Positions 52,925 through 63,989 of a stretch of 64,000 nucleotides of DNA are shown here, one piece after another. The translations under genes were made by a program, and so were the position numbers. The stretch is from assembly GCA_021397845.1 (NCBI GenBank), contig CM038052.1, positions 44,786,949 to 44,850,948 on the forward strand, written 5' to 3'. The notes below the pieces were generated by a model, which did not search any database, was not told the DNA's origin, and saw only the letters and a program-made list of their open reading frames with translations. The stretch's first letter is position 1; each line of letters begins with the position of its first letter. Origin of the DNA: Areca catechu. Taxonomy: Eukaryota; Streptophyta; Magnoliopsida; Arecales; Arecaceae.

Positions 52925-54715
52925 TGTTACAGCCGTGACAGTGACATGGCCAGGCTCAGGTATCACCGAATACGAGCGAGCCACGTGTATGTTTCCCCGG
53001 CCAAGTCAGCGCCACATCCTCAAAGCCAGGATCGGCAAGACTACACCACCCGACGACTGTCTGAGGCAAACCGCCCTCGCCGAGGTCGAGCTCGGCTCGG
53101 AGTTCCTCTACCACCTCATTGGCGCCCGGGCCCGAAGGGGTCCGCCTAAGTGAGGTCGGCCGAGGTCGGGCGACCCCCTGCCACCTCGCCAGGTGTCCAC
53201 CCAGGAGGGGTCCACCTAAGCCGAGGTCGGCTGATCCTTCGCCCTTCGCCAGGTGGCCACCCGGAGACGGGCCCACCTCGGCCGAAGCCAGACGACCTCC
53301 TGCCACCTCGCCAGGTGTCCAACCAGGAGGGGTCCACCTAAGCCGAGGTCGGCTGATCCTTCGCCCTTCGCTAGGTGGCCACCCGGAGACGGGCCCACCT
53401 CGGCCGAAGCTAGGCGACCTCCTGCCACCTCGCCAGGTGTCCACCCAGGAGGGGTCCACCTAAGCCGAGGTCGGCTGATCCTTCGCACTTCGCCAGGTGG
53501 CCACCCGGAGACGGGCCCACCTCGGCCGAAGCCAGGCGACCTCCTGCCACCTCGCCAGGTGTCCACCCAGGAGGGGTCCACCTAAGCCGAGGTCGGCTGA
53601 TCCTTCGCCCTTCGCCAGGTGGCCACCCGGAGACGGGCCCACCTCGGCCGAAGCCAGGCGACCTCCTGCCACCTCACCAGGTGTCCACCCAGGAGGGGTC
53701 CACCTAAGCCGAGGTCGGCTGATCCTTCGCCCTTCGCCAGGTGGCCACCCGGAGATGGGCCCACCTCGGCCGAAGCCAGGCGACCTCCTGCCACCTTGCC
53801 AGGTGTCCATCCAGGAGGGGTCCACCTAAGCCGAGGTTGGCCGATCCCTCGCCCCTCGCCAGTTGGCCCCCGGGGACGGGTCCAACTCAGCCGAGGTCAG
53901 ACCGCTCGTACGGAGAGGGCCCCGGGGAGATAGACGGGCCCCAAGGCCATCCCTCGGGCCGTACGAATCCCAGACGGCATCCCGTACGGAGGGTGGCGGC
54001 ACGCGGAACATCACTTGCATTGGCCCGACAGGTCCCGCGGCCGAGGGACCCGATCCTGACGGAACAGGCCCCATAGATGGATGGCGCCCATGCTTGGGGA
54101 AGAGAGCGCTCTCACTAAGCCCGAGGCGTGACCGGCCGCCCTGCCAGCACCGCCCTCCCCTCTTTTTCTTCTATCTTTGCCTTTTCCCTGCTGGGCCCGG
54201 CGGATGAGGTCGGAAAGCCGCCTGGCCTCCTTCACCGAAAAGGGAAAAGAGAAGAGGACGGGGGAGGGGAGTTTCCGAGGAGAAAAAAGGACAAGCGCAC
54301 GACGAAAGGAGATAAAGAGGGAGGAATCTGGGGATGACAAGGTAAGCCAATTAGCCTGGGGACAAGGAGGAAGCACCGGCAAAAGGCCTTGCTCCGAGAG
54401 AGAAACCAGAGATCCCGAGAGGGGAACACTGGGCGTGAGCTCGGCAGGGAGGCCCAGCCGAGATTCTGGTCCCCAGAGCGTTTCCTTCACCAGTTAACTC
54501 TCTAAGCTTGGAATCCTTTCGAGGGTCCAGCTGGAGAGTCTGTTCCTTCTCGTCGTCTACTGACTTGACCGTCGGAGCTCCCTCGCCGGGATCCCCGGCC
54601 AGGGTCCTCTAACCCCTTTGTTGCAGGTTCTCCACGGGAAGGGAGGCTCCCTCGCCAGGCGGTCAGGAAGGATCGGCTGATCCGTGGCACGGGCGCGGCG
54701 GCGAGAGCGGCAACA
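52925..54715 (+). repeat. 3' LTR of TAT-1, with 122-bp array at about 53150-53859
   Basis: Same length and termini as 41881-43671. The 122-bp array has the same number of units. It ends at 54715, where SIR-2 integrase/RT sequence resumes in frame after the target duplication. Confidence 0.94.
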
Positions 54716-56575
54716 TTGAAGAATCCATACATGTGATATTTGATGAATCTGACCAGAAATCTTTTAGAAAAGAAGATGTGCACTCTGATGAAACAGGTAC
54801 CAAGAAAACTGAAAGTGTGAACAACAACGAAGAACCTGCCAAGGAACAAGAAGCTGATCAAAACAATGAAGAAGATCAAGCACAAGGTGATGAAAATATA
54901 TCTACTATTGATCCTCTACCAAAAGAATGGAGGTATGCTCATGGACACCCAAAAGAACTAATTATTTGTGATCCATCTAAAGGTGTAAGTACTCAATCAT
55001 CCCTCAGAAATATTTGTGATTATTTAGCATTTGTATCTCAAATTGAATCTAAGACTATTGAAGAAGCTGAAAATGATAGTAATTGGATAAATGCTATGCA
55101 AGACGAACTTAACCAATTTAAAAGAAACAATATTTGTGACTTTAGTAGATAGGCCTTCAAATGCTTCAATTATTGGAACTAAATGGATTTTTAGAAACAA
55201 ACTTGATGAAAATGGTATTGTTACAAGAAATAAGGCTAGACTAGTTGCTAAAGGATACAATCAGGAGGAAGGGATTGATTTTGATGAAACCTTTGCTCCT
55301 ATGGCTAGACTTGAGGCAATTAGGCTATTGTTGGCTTTTGCTTGTTTTATAGATTTTAAATTATTTCAAATGGACATTAAAAGTACCTTTTTGAATGGTC
55401 TTATCAAAGAAGAGGTTTATGTTGAACAACCGCCTGGTTTTGAAAATCCTGAATTTTTAAACCATGTTTTCAAACTTCATAAAGCTTTGTATGGTTTGAA
55501 ACAAGCTCCTAAAGCTTGGTATGATCGTTTAAGTTCTTTCCTACTCAAAAATGATTTTGCTAGAGGTAATGTAGACAAAACTTTATTTTTGAAGAAAAAG
55601 AATGATGATCTCTTAGTAGTGCAAATCTATGTAGATAATATCATATTTTGTGCTACTAACGAATCTCTTTGTCAAGAATTTGCAAAGTTAATGCAGGGTG
55701 AGTTCGAGATGAGCATAATGGGAGAACTGAATTTCTTCCTCGGACTCCAAATAAAGCAAACCAAAGAGGGGATCTTCATCAACCAAGCAAAGTACACAAA
55801 AGAAATACTCAAGAAGTTTGGGATGCAGAACACCAAGCCTTTAGGTACCCCTATGAGCTCTTCTTGTAGACTTGACAAGGATGAATCAGGTAAATCTATT
55901 GACCAAAAATTATATCATCGCAAGATCGGTTCATTGCTATATCTTACTGCCAGTAGTCCAGATATCATGTTTAGTGTATGTATATGTGCTAGATATCAGT
56001 CTAGTCCTAAAGAGTCTCATCTTTTGGCTGTTAAATGCATACTTAGATATCTATCTGGCTCAATTGAAATTGGTTTGTGGTATTCTAGAGATTCTTCATT
56101 TGAATTGATTGTTTATTCTGATGCTGACTTTGTTGGGTGCAAACTTGATCGTAAAAGTACTAGTGGAACCTATCAGTTTCTTAGAGTAAATTTGATCTCT
56201 TGGAGTAGCAAGAAACAGAATTCAGTTGCTCTATCTACGGTGAAAGCCGAATATATAGTAGCTGAAAGATGTTGTGCTCAAATCCTTTGGATCAAACAAC
56301 AACTCGAAGATTTTGGCATTAAACTAATTAAGACACCCATAAGATGTGACAATAATAGTGCAATCAATCTAACAAAGAATCCTGTGCAACATTCAAGAAG
56401 TAAACACATTGAAATAAGACATCATTTCATAAGAGATCATGTACAAAATTCTAATGTAATACTTGAATTTGTGTGTACTGATGATCAATTAGCCAATGTG
56501 TTTACCAAACCATTGAGTGAAAAGAGATTTTGTCTGATTAGAAGAGAGTTAGGTATCATTGATCCATTCTCCTAG
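54716..56575 (+). pseudogene. SIR-2 RT and RNase H (C-terminal pol), inactive
   Basis: 54716-55138 gives the acidic connection between integrase and RT (EESIHVIFDESDQ, WINAMQDELNQFKRNN). After a frameshift near 55130 the RT is open to the end of pol: GTKWIFRNKLDENG, KGYNQEEGIDFDET, GLKQAPKAWYDRL, with the active site reading YVDNIIF instead of YVDDIIF. RNase H follows (SDADFVGCKLDRKSTSG), with LSTVKAEY in place of the usual AEAEY-type acidic motif, then CDNNSAINL, KHIEIRHHFIRDHV and FTKPLS. Loss of a catalytic Asp means this copy could not have made active RT. Confidence 0.9.
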
Positions 56576-57673
56576 AACTCTCTCAAATTTTATCTTACTC
56601 AAGTTGTTTTTACTCAAAAATCACTTGTGTTTAGTTCCAAAAGCATTTAAAAACACCCTTGATTTTTTTTTATTTTTTTTATTTTTTTTTGGGATTTTCT
56701 TGGCCAAGTGTCGACACTTGGATTTCGCGAAGTGTCGACACCTGACCAAGTGTCGACACTTGAGAAATCCAAAGTGTCGACACTTACGAGAAAAATCTAT
56801 CTTTTTACGGTGGACAGAGGGTTTTGTATTTTGATTTCCCCCACTTTCTCTCGAGCTTCAGGAGTCCCCCAAGCTCCCCTACCTTCCAAATCAGCATTCC
56901 CCCCTCTTTTGTCAACCAAAATCAGGTATTTCTCCCTCCTTTTTGTTATTTTGGAACCATGTAACCTAGGTTTAGGGTTTTCCATGCGATTTCAATGATT
57001 TTTAATCAGATTTTTTGATGTTTTCAGTCATTTGGAAGACTCCATTTAGAAGGAATCATGCTTAAATGCATTCCTCTTGATTTACTCATGGATTTTTGGC
57101 CGATTTCCCACTCATTCCGTCCGTTTTTCCTTAAAATCACTATTGGATTGATTTTTGGCCAAAAAATCTTATTTACGGTTTTCATCTAAAATATGGTGTT
57201 CCAAACTATTTATTGGATTTCTATTATTTTGGGAAGAATATTTGTGATGTTTTCTTCTCCATTAGTTTGGTATTTAAATCTAAAACCCTAATGTATTTTG
57301 ATTTTAACCCAAAAAAAACCCAAATAATTAGATTATTTGTTTATGAAATATACGTTATATATTTTACAACCTAGATATGTTTTATCGTTTTGAAAGTACT
57401 AATGTATTTTTAACCCAAATGCATTTTGTATGGATAAAATCCCCTAATTTCTTATGATTTTACCCCCGATTTCTTTTGTCAAAAGTATTTCATCCTCTAT
57501 TTCCTGTATTTTACAACTCAAATCTGGTTAATCCCAGTTTTCAAAACTTATTCTAGCTTCTCTTAAAATCCTGTATTCCTCTCTTAGGAAGACGTAGCCT
57601 ACTTTAACCTAATTGAAACCTTTAGGTTATTTAAGTTATTTATTTTCTTCCTTTCTTGTTCAGTTTGATTGAG
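56576..57673 (+). promoter_or_regulatory. SIR-2 pol-ORF3 intergenic region with four GTGTCGACAC palindromes
   Basis: There is no ORF of note. A T-rich stretch near 56660-56690 is followed by exact GTGTCGACAC at 56708, 56732, 56750 and 56774, the palindrome that is repeated in the SIR-2 LTR. The remaining 880 bp are AT-rich, ending in the ORF3 start. Candidate promoter, leader or splice region for ORF3. Confidence 0.5.
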
Positions 57674-59283
57674 ATGGGTCCAAGAAAGAAATTAGCTGTT
57701 AGGAGACCTAGTCAGAGATCAGAGAGGAAGACCAAGACTAGACATGATACAGGAGAGTCCAATAGTTCAGTTGCCCCAAGTTTCCCTGCAGAGAGGATGG
57801 CAGGGAAGGCTGTAGCTTCAGGATGACGGATTGACCTCGAGTTCTTTGACAGATAGCATTTCCAGATCCGTCATACCCTCACTGATGTGGGACTGGTACC
57901 CTTCTGCACCATGCAGGAAAGGTATTACCCCCACCTAGTGCATGAGTTTTATGGCGCCATGGACTGCCATCGCTAGCTATGGAGGACTTCTGTTCGGGGT
58001 GTTGAGATTCTTCTAACTGAGGAGCTTCTGAGCAGGGTTTGGGAGATTCCACATCGAGGTATCAGTATTTTCTCTGTGAAGGATAGAGAGGTTGCCTTTC
58101 GGTGTATTCTTGAGCGTGAGGATGTTCGCGGAGTGACGATGGTCACCGTGAACCAACTTTCAGTGGAGATGCGCCTTCTGCATCATATCACGGCTCAGAT
58201 ACTACTTCCGAAGACTGGGTGCTTCGACTTCATCACCAAGAGAGAGCTGATGCTCATGGTATGTTTGACTCAGAGGACCTATGTCGGTATTCCATCCATG
58301 ATGTTAGTACAGATGAGAGATGCTGCGAGTCAGCGTCGACACTGTTTACCCTACGGTATAGGGTTGACCAGACTTTTAAGAGCATATGGAGTATCCTTGG
58401 AGGGGGAGATCCCCAAAGAGATTTTGCACATGGACGTCTACGATGAGAGGTTGCTACATCGCATACGATACAGACTGGTAGCAGGTCGATGGGTTCGGAA
58501 AGAGTCTGGCCAGGAGCCAGATGAGGAGGATGAGATACAAGAGGCAGAGGTAGGGCCATCAGGGCTAGTTAGTTCACCTGCTCAGGCTGCTCATGCATCT
58601 GAGACAGAGCCTATGATACCTACTGCCACTCCTTCAGCTGCTCCTCCAGCATTTACTGATTATCTTTTGAGGAGCATTCTTGTCAGCAATTCGTGGAGGT
58701 TCGAGGTGAGCTTATTGGTCTTGGAGTTCGGACGACTCAGCTACGGATAGAGATAGAGAGCCTTAGAGCTCATACAGCTTCAGAGCATGCTAAGATTCAT
58801 TAGACTATGGAGGCAGTATTTGCTCGCATTAAGGATAGGCTTAGATCCCTCCTTCCTCCTATTGCTCCTGCTGATCCACCTGCTGGTGATGATGATGACA
58901 ACGACCACCAGGATGACCCTGATGACACTATTGATGGTGGTGACCATACTGATGGGATTGAGGACAGAGCTACAGGCATTATTCATGACGACAGTGATAG
59001 TGACGATGGCATTGATGGATATGAGGTAGTCAGCCGAGAGCTGCAGTCTCCTGATGTTCCTCTCGCTGATGCGACTGGCACACCTATCTCCACTAATCCA
59101 GTCTTTGTCACTCCTGCTGAGACTCTTCCCCCTTCCTCTACTAGAGCTTCTAGGGTTGTACCTTGCTTTGGACCCTCCACTAGGACTCGGAGTCGTGGTA
59201 TCTTGAAGACTCCTAGTGGTCTAGCCCATAGGTCTAGGGTTACAGGTCCTATTTCCTTTGAGATCCCATCTGATGAGAATTAG
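57674..59283 (+). pseudogene. SIR-2 ORF3 (Sirevirus extra ORF), degenerate
   Basis: ATG at 57674 (MGPRKKLAVRRPSQRSERK). Early TGA and TAG codons lie near 57823, 57853 and 57974. 58076-58680 is open and matches SIR-1 ORF3 (HLVHEFYGAM upstream; NQLSVEMRLLHHITAQILLPKTGCFDFITKREL; SMMLVQMRDAA). A frameshift near 58680 leads to 58807-59283, with a Leu-rich helix, an Asp-rich tract (DDDDNDHQDDPDD) and the end RTRSRGILKTPSGL. The domain resembles the putative plant transposon protein family. Function is unknown; the position corresponds to the envelope-like ORF of Sireviruses. Confidence 0.78.
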
Positions 59284-59859
59284 CCTCACGGATGTTTATT
59301 GTGTTGTATGCTCTTTATGACTCATGTTACTTATGATGTATGACTCTTGATGTATTTTATTTGTTTCAGTTTTGCTGATGAGTCAGCAAGTTTTGCACTG
59401 AAAACACTACTTGATAGATATATATATATTTCAGTTTGATGTTTACAATTTGTGAATTACTATGATTGCTTCTGAGAGCTTGATTGTTTACAATTACTTC
59501 ATAGATATTCATTTTGGCTCTAATACCTGTTAACTTTTGAATCAACTTTGATACTCTACTACTTTTTGTCTCCATGCTCGTTTGAGGGGGAGTTTACTCC
59601 CTTTTCTAATAATTGACAAAAAGGGGGAGTAGAATCTTACTACTTTTATGAATTTCAAATTTGATCCGATACCAATATTGCATAAATCTGATAACAATAT
59701 TCTGCTTGTTCTGATTAGAATTGTCTAACTAAGGGGGAGATTCATCCTTCTTAACTATGCAAGTTGAGGATGTATTAGCATTCATGATTTCTCAAATCTG
59801 AAATTTGAAATTAAATATTGAGATACTCAAGATTTTGTCATCATCAAAAAGGGGGAGAT
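59284..59859 (+). other. SIR-2 3' UTR with three PPT-like tracts
   Basis: Purine tracts with GGGGGAG occur near 59584 and 59621 (ACAAAAAGGGGGAGTAG), at 59733 (AAGGGGGAGATTC) and directly before the LTR (GTCATCATCAAAAAGGGGG, 59837-59855). Repetition of the PPT is a known Sirevirus trait. No gene seen. Confidence 0.8.
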
Positions 59860-61338
59860 TGTTGGCTCCATCTAGTAATTTTGATGAATAACAAAACGTT
59901 GAGTACATATTGTGTACTAATGTTTATTTCTAGTTGTGAGTTTTCAGGAAACAAGCACCTCAAAATCTCAAAATTAAAGTATCGTGGCAAGCTATGGCAT
60001 GAAGTATTTTTCATGATTTGAGAAGTCTTCTCCATGCAAAAAGGGCTTAAAAGAGTTCAATTATTTGTTAATTGCATTGGTTTTAAGTTCTAAATCTAAC
60101 ACTTATATTTTTGGATTATTTTGCACTTGATTGTAAATTTTTCATATCCAAGTGTCGATACCTGGAAAGTCAAGTATCGATACTTCAGCTCTTGGCACGT
60201 AGAAAAACTTCTTGGCATGCCAAGTATCGACATCCAGAATTCAAGTGTTGACACCTGCAACTTTAGTGTCGACACTTAAGTTTCCAAGTATCGACTCAAG
60301 GACTGAGACTTTTTGAAAATCCAAAACATGGCCATTGGAGTGTTTTTGTGTCAAGTGTTGATACTTGTGAATCAAGTGTCGACACTTGAAAGTTCAAGTA
60401 TCGACACCTGGAAGTCAAGTGTCGATACCTAACAGCCAAGTATCGACATCTAACAAACCAAGTGTCGACACTCAAATTCTGACAGCCCTAACGGATCTAT
60501 TTTTCTGATTTGCAGAAACATCTTTTCAAGCTCCCAACGGCTAGATTCGATGCTCAAATGGTCACAAACCATTTTTTAGAAGTTTTTCTTTGTATTTATG
60601 CTTCACCAACTTCATTCTTAAGGTATTGAAGTCCATTGAAAAGCCATAAAGCCAAGATTCTCTCAAAAACTTTACTTCAAGAGCCATTTAAAGTTTGATT
60701 TCCTAAAAAAGCTTACAAGCCCATCTTTACATCATTCCAAAAGAAGAGTTTGAAGAATATTTCAAGGAGGAGAAAAGACAGCATCAACTTGAGCTTCAAA
60801 GCTTCTATTCTACTCTTGAAGAGAGTTTATCTTATTTTTGAAATTGTATATCTGCTTTTATCTTATGATTTGACCTTGCTTTCAAGGGTGTCTTGAAAGA
60901 AGGTTATTATGGTTTGTTGGTGAGCCAAGGTGATAAAACCAACTAGGGTTAACTTGTGAGCACGAAGACAAAACAAGTGTAAAGGTTTGTTGGTGAACCT
61001 AGATGATAAAACCAACATAGGTTTTAACTTGTGAGCCTTTTAAAAAATAAGTCGGCTATAATCTTGGTTGGGTTATAATGAAATTTCCAAGGGTGGCTTG
61101 GGGAGTGGATGTAGGTGCTAGGTTTGTACCGAACCACTATAAACTTTGTGTTTGTGTGTGATTGCCTTCTCTCTTTCTTGCTCTTTGTTTATTGCAATCC
61201 ATTTATTGCTTTCTGCTGCATTTAATCTAGTGCATTGAAATTCATAACTCACAAACACAACAAGACCTGCACATTATTGCTTTAAATTTTTAAAAGACCC
61301 AATTCACCGCCCCTCTTGGGCTCCATTTATGGGCAACA
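59860..61338 (+). repeat. 3' LTR of SIR-2
   Basis: 1479 bp, TGTTGGCTCC...GGGCAACA. GTGTCGACAC and GTATCGACA variants are scattered at 60150-60480, many mutated, and the 22-bp array of the 5' LTR is not expanded here. It is followed by the target duplication CTTCT. Confidence 0.94.
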
Positions 61339-63263
61339 CTTCTCCTTGTTCGGCTCAGAAGATCGCTGGAAAACTCTTGAGGGAGGGTCATGGAGGAGAG
61401 GGACACTGTTGATGATGGAGTTAAAGTGGGTTTAGGATTCCGGTGACACGGTTTCCCTTCCCTAAACGAGGAGGAGACTGTCGATGGGCATTTCCTTTAA
61501 ATTTCCCATACCGCTGCCCCATCGAGCCCTTCACGCACCTTCTTCCTCTCTGATGAATGACTAAGAATCCCTTAACACTGGCTGGTGAGTTCCTTTTACT
61601 GATTAGAGGGATTAATCAATTTTTTCTGGATTCATTCTGTTCGGGTTATCTTGGTCTTGGGAACTTGGACTACCAATGGCTGCGGTGCCGTCCACTCCAG
61701 TCCGTCGAGCCTTCCCGATGGGCATCTCCATTGGCCATTGGCAGCCGGGGGGAAGGTCGGTTCAGTCGAGATGAGGAGCAGCAGGGGGGTTTCGGGAAGA
61801 AGAGAGGAGAAGGAAGAGAAAGTGGGAAGAGATGGAAGAAAGAAAGAAAAAAAAAGAAAGGGAGAAGCCTCTATTCCATGAAAAAACAAAAGAAGAAAGA
61901 GAAAAAAAAGAAAAAGGAAAAAAAAAAGAAAGAGGAGAGAGAAAATTGGAGGGACCTTCTTCCTCGAAATTTATGAAACTAGGGTTTGGGTTGAATAAAT
62001 TTATTTATTATTATAGGAGATCAACCTTCTAAGCAGGAAGACGTGCAAATTTCGGGTACGAACTAGTGTCGGATATACTAGGATTAGTACTTGAAGGTAA
62101 AGATTATGGACATGATCACCAGTTCCACATATTATTTTTCATGGCATAGTTTTGATCCAAGTACATGAGCATTGGCATGCATGATTTGTTGTTGCATGGT
62201 GTAGTTGAGTTTTCATGATGAACGATATGACTATGGTTGATATTATTTATATTTCTAGATACTATGTTTGTCAAACAAAATTATTTTTGATGGTTTGGAC
62301 TGTGATGCTGGTCAATGAAAGATTTGAAATTTCATGGTTTGACATCATGATGTGGTATGACATCATGATATGATTTGACAGTACGACCTAATTTGATAAA
62401 GTGATAACAAAGAGAGTATGGTAATTAGACTAGCCATGCCACGGGATCGTGGTTACCGATATTGTATATTGCAGGCATGGATTTGTCGGTCACAGGCAAA
62501 ATCATGACAAATATTACCTTTAATAGGCATGGACAATGATATTGCCGGTCACGGACGAAATTATGACAAATATTTCCTTTAACAGGCATGGACAATAATA
62601 TTTCCTGTCACAGACGGAATCATGACAAATATTGCCTTTAATAGGCATGGATAATGATATTACCGGTCATAGGCAGAATCATGACAAATATTGCCTTTCA
62701 TAGGCATGGACAATAATTTTGCCAGTCATGGACTGGAGCATGACCATGGCTAGTCCAGAACCTTAAAGAAGATGGATGATTAAATTAAAATATAAAAAGA
62801 ATATATAATTTACAAAAAGGTTTTGTCACATATGCCATTAAGTTGTTGGTTGCTTGACATGATATACTATTATATCTTTGTTATTTTTAAATTATTATTA
62901 TTGATGATGATTGTTTGCAGACCTTACTGGGCTGTAAATCTCACAACCCTCTATTTGTTTTTCCTTCTCAGAGTTCGGCAGGATATTTAAGCTTAGTAAT
63001 GAATGAGATTTGTGAAGAAATGATGAGTGGTTAAAGAGTTATTAATACCCAGCAGATGACTGAAGGATGATGAAAATTGAACCTATGTATTATACTATTT
63101 CCTTTGTATTGGGTATATTTCTTATGATTTGTGATCAATAATATTATGAAGCATTGAGGTTATAATAAAAAATTTATAGACCTTGCATGATCTCTAGCGT
63201 AAAACCTAGGATTTGTGCGGCCGGTCGCGTAGCCGATTCCAATACTGAATTTGGGGCATGACA
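61339..63263 (+). repeat. TEK-LTR, right part, with a 59-bp tandem repeat
   Basis: Continues the LTR interrupted at 37268. It contains an A/G-rich stretch (61800-61940) and about 4.5 units of 59 bp at 62473-62745 (AGGCATGG at 62473, 62525, 62584, 62643, 62702). It ends GGGGCATGACA. No gene seen. Confidence 0.6.
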
Positions 63264-63989
63264 TATCTCAATTTCGATTTATGAACTCCATTGTCGCCTG
63301 GTATCCTTCCAACTCTACCTTTTGTTTTTGGTTGTGGTAGCCATTACCAGACTGCTACGACCCAAGGACCTAAGCCACCGTCGCCATTCCTCCCTCCCCC
63401 TTCTTCCACTCTGATCATGTTAGAAGATCGGGGCCCCATTGTCTAACCTTCCTCACTCCTTTGACAATGTTGCCTTGTGCCATGGAAGAAGCTGCACCAG
63501 AGACACACCACCAAGTTACTCGTAGACAAAGGGCTGCCACCGGTTACCTCTTAGACCACTAATCAGCATCCTGGGCTATAGTGGTTGGCAGAGGTTGATG
63601 CTGATGTAGACCCGGGCGAATCCAACTCTCCTTCGATCGATCATGCATTCATCCACCGCAACCAAATCTTCGGCTAGGCAAACCAGGCTCTGAAGCATTA
63701 TCAACTCCCAAAGCTCCACAAGGAGCTGTGGCAACCTCACCCACATCAGGACATAGATAATAGCGGATGGGTGGAAACATGACCTTTACGGCTCCACCGC
63801 TAGCACTTAACCAGAGACCACCCATGGCTGTAGCAACATAGCATCCCGCTCTCCCATCTTTTGGAATTGGAAGAGAAGGATCCCCAGCTCTAGGTTAAAA
63901 GTAAAGATTTCTCCTTTCAGGTCGGCATGATGATGGAACTCCCGAGCCATCGCTTTTGCCAGGACTCTTTGACTGAGAGACCTAGTCAC
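63264..63989 (-). pseudogene. DUF4283-type ORF remnant (LINE ORF1-like), N-terminal part
   Basis: Read from 63989 leftward: FNLELGILLFQFQKMGERDAM, LLQPWVVSG, then after a stop WVRLPQLLVELW, a DECM...RRRVGFARVY segment and GNRWQPFVYE. This order matches the DUF4283 domain and the following zinc-knuckle-associated segment found in plant LINE ORF1 proteins and in many repeat-derived ORFs. Several stops make it a pseudogene. It runs beyond the window to the right and is cut at 63263 by TEK-LTR. The frame starts upstream of 64000, so the true N-terminus is not visible. Confidence 0.6.

Larger units (their letters stand above)
41881..54715 (+). mobile_element. TAT-1: Tat-lineage Gypsy element with an antisense gene
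   Basis: Two LTRs of exactly 1791 bp (41881-43671 and 52925-54715) begin TGTTACAGCC and end GCGGCAACA. The flanks TTGAC (41876-41880) and TTGAA (54716-54720) are a duplication with one mismatch; the SIR-2 frame shows TTGAA to be the original. Internally there are gag-protease-RT-RNase H-second RNase H-integrase in one frame, a 119-bp repeat array, and a multi-exon ORF on the opposite strand. Few differences are seen between the LTRs. High GC sets it apart from the AT-rich SIR-2 around it. Confidence 0.95.
37269..61338 (+). mobile_element. SIR-2: Sirevirus-type Copia retrotransposon carrying TAT-1
   Basis: LTRs 37269-38859 and 59860-61338 start TGTTGGCTCC and end GGGCAACA or AGGCAACA. The target-site duplication CTTCT is perfect (37264-37268 and 61339-61343). 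The gene order is gag, protease, integrase, [TAT-1], RT, RNase H, ORF3. Without TAT-1 and its duplicated target it is about 11.2 kb. Three Sirevirus-type PPT copies lie before the 3' LTR. It is the same lineage as SIR-1 but a different family, as LTR motifs and ORF3 are diverged. All genes carry stops or frameshifts. Confidence 0.95.
36764..63263 (+). mobile_element. TEK-LTR: chromovirus-type LTR (probable solo LTR) split by SIR-2
   Basis: It begins TGTAGCACCC at 36764 and ends TTTGGGGCATGACA at 63263, termini typical of the plant Tekay/Del chromovirus LTRs. Without SIR-2 it is about 2.4 kb. There is no PBS after it and no purine tract before it, so it looks like a solo LTR. The flanks CATAG and TATCT do not form a convincing duplication. 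It lies inside a minus-strand DUF4283-type ORF. Confidence 0.6.

Noticed and set aside
42172..53829. Series of 110-121-residue ORFs on both strands in the TAT-1 LTRs.
   Set aside because: They recur every 122 bp in step with the tandem repeat; GC-rich repeat artefacts.
58807..59029. Asp-rich and Met/Leu-rich overlapping frames in SIR-2 ORF3 as separate genes.
   Set aside because: The Asp-rich frame continues ORF3 after a frameshift; the other is a shadow.
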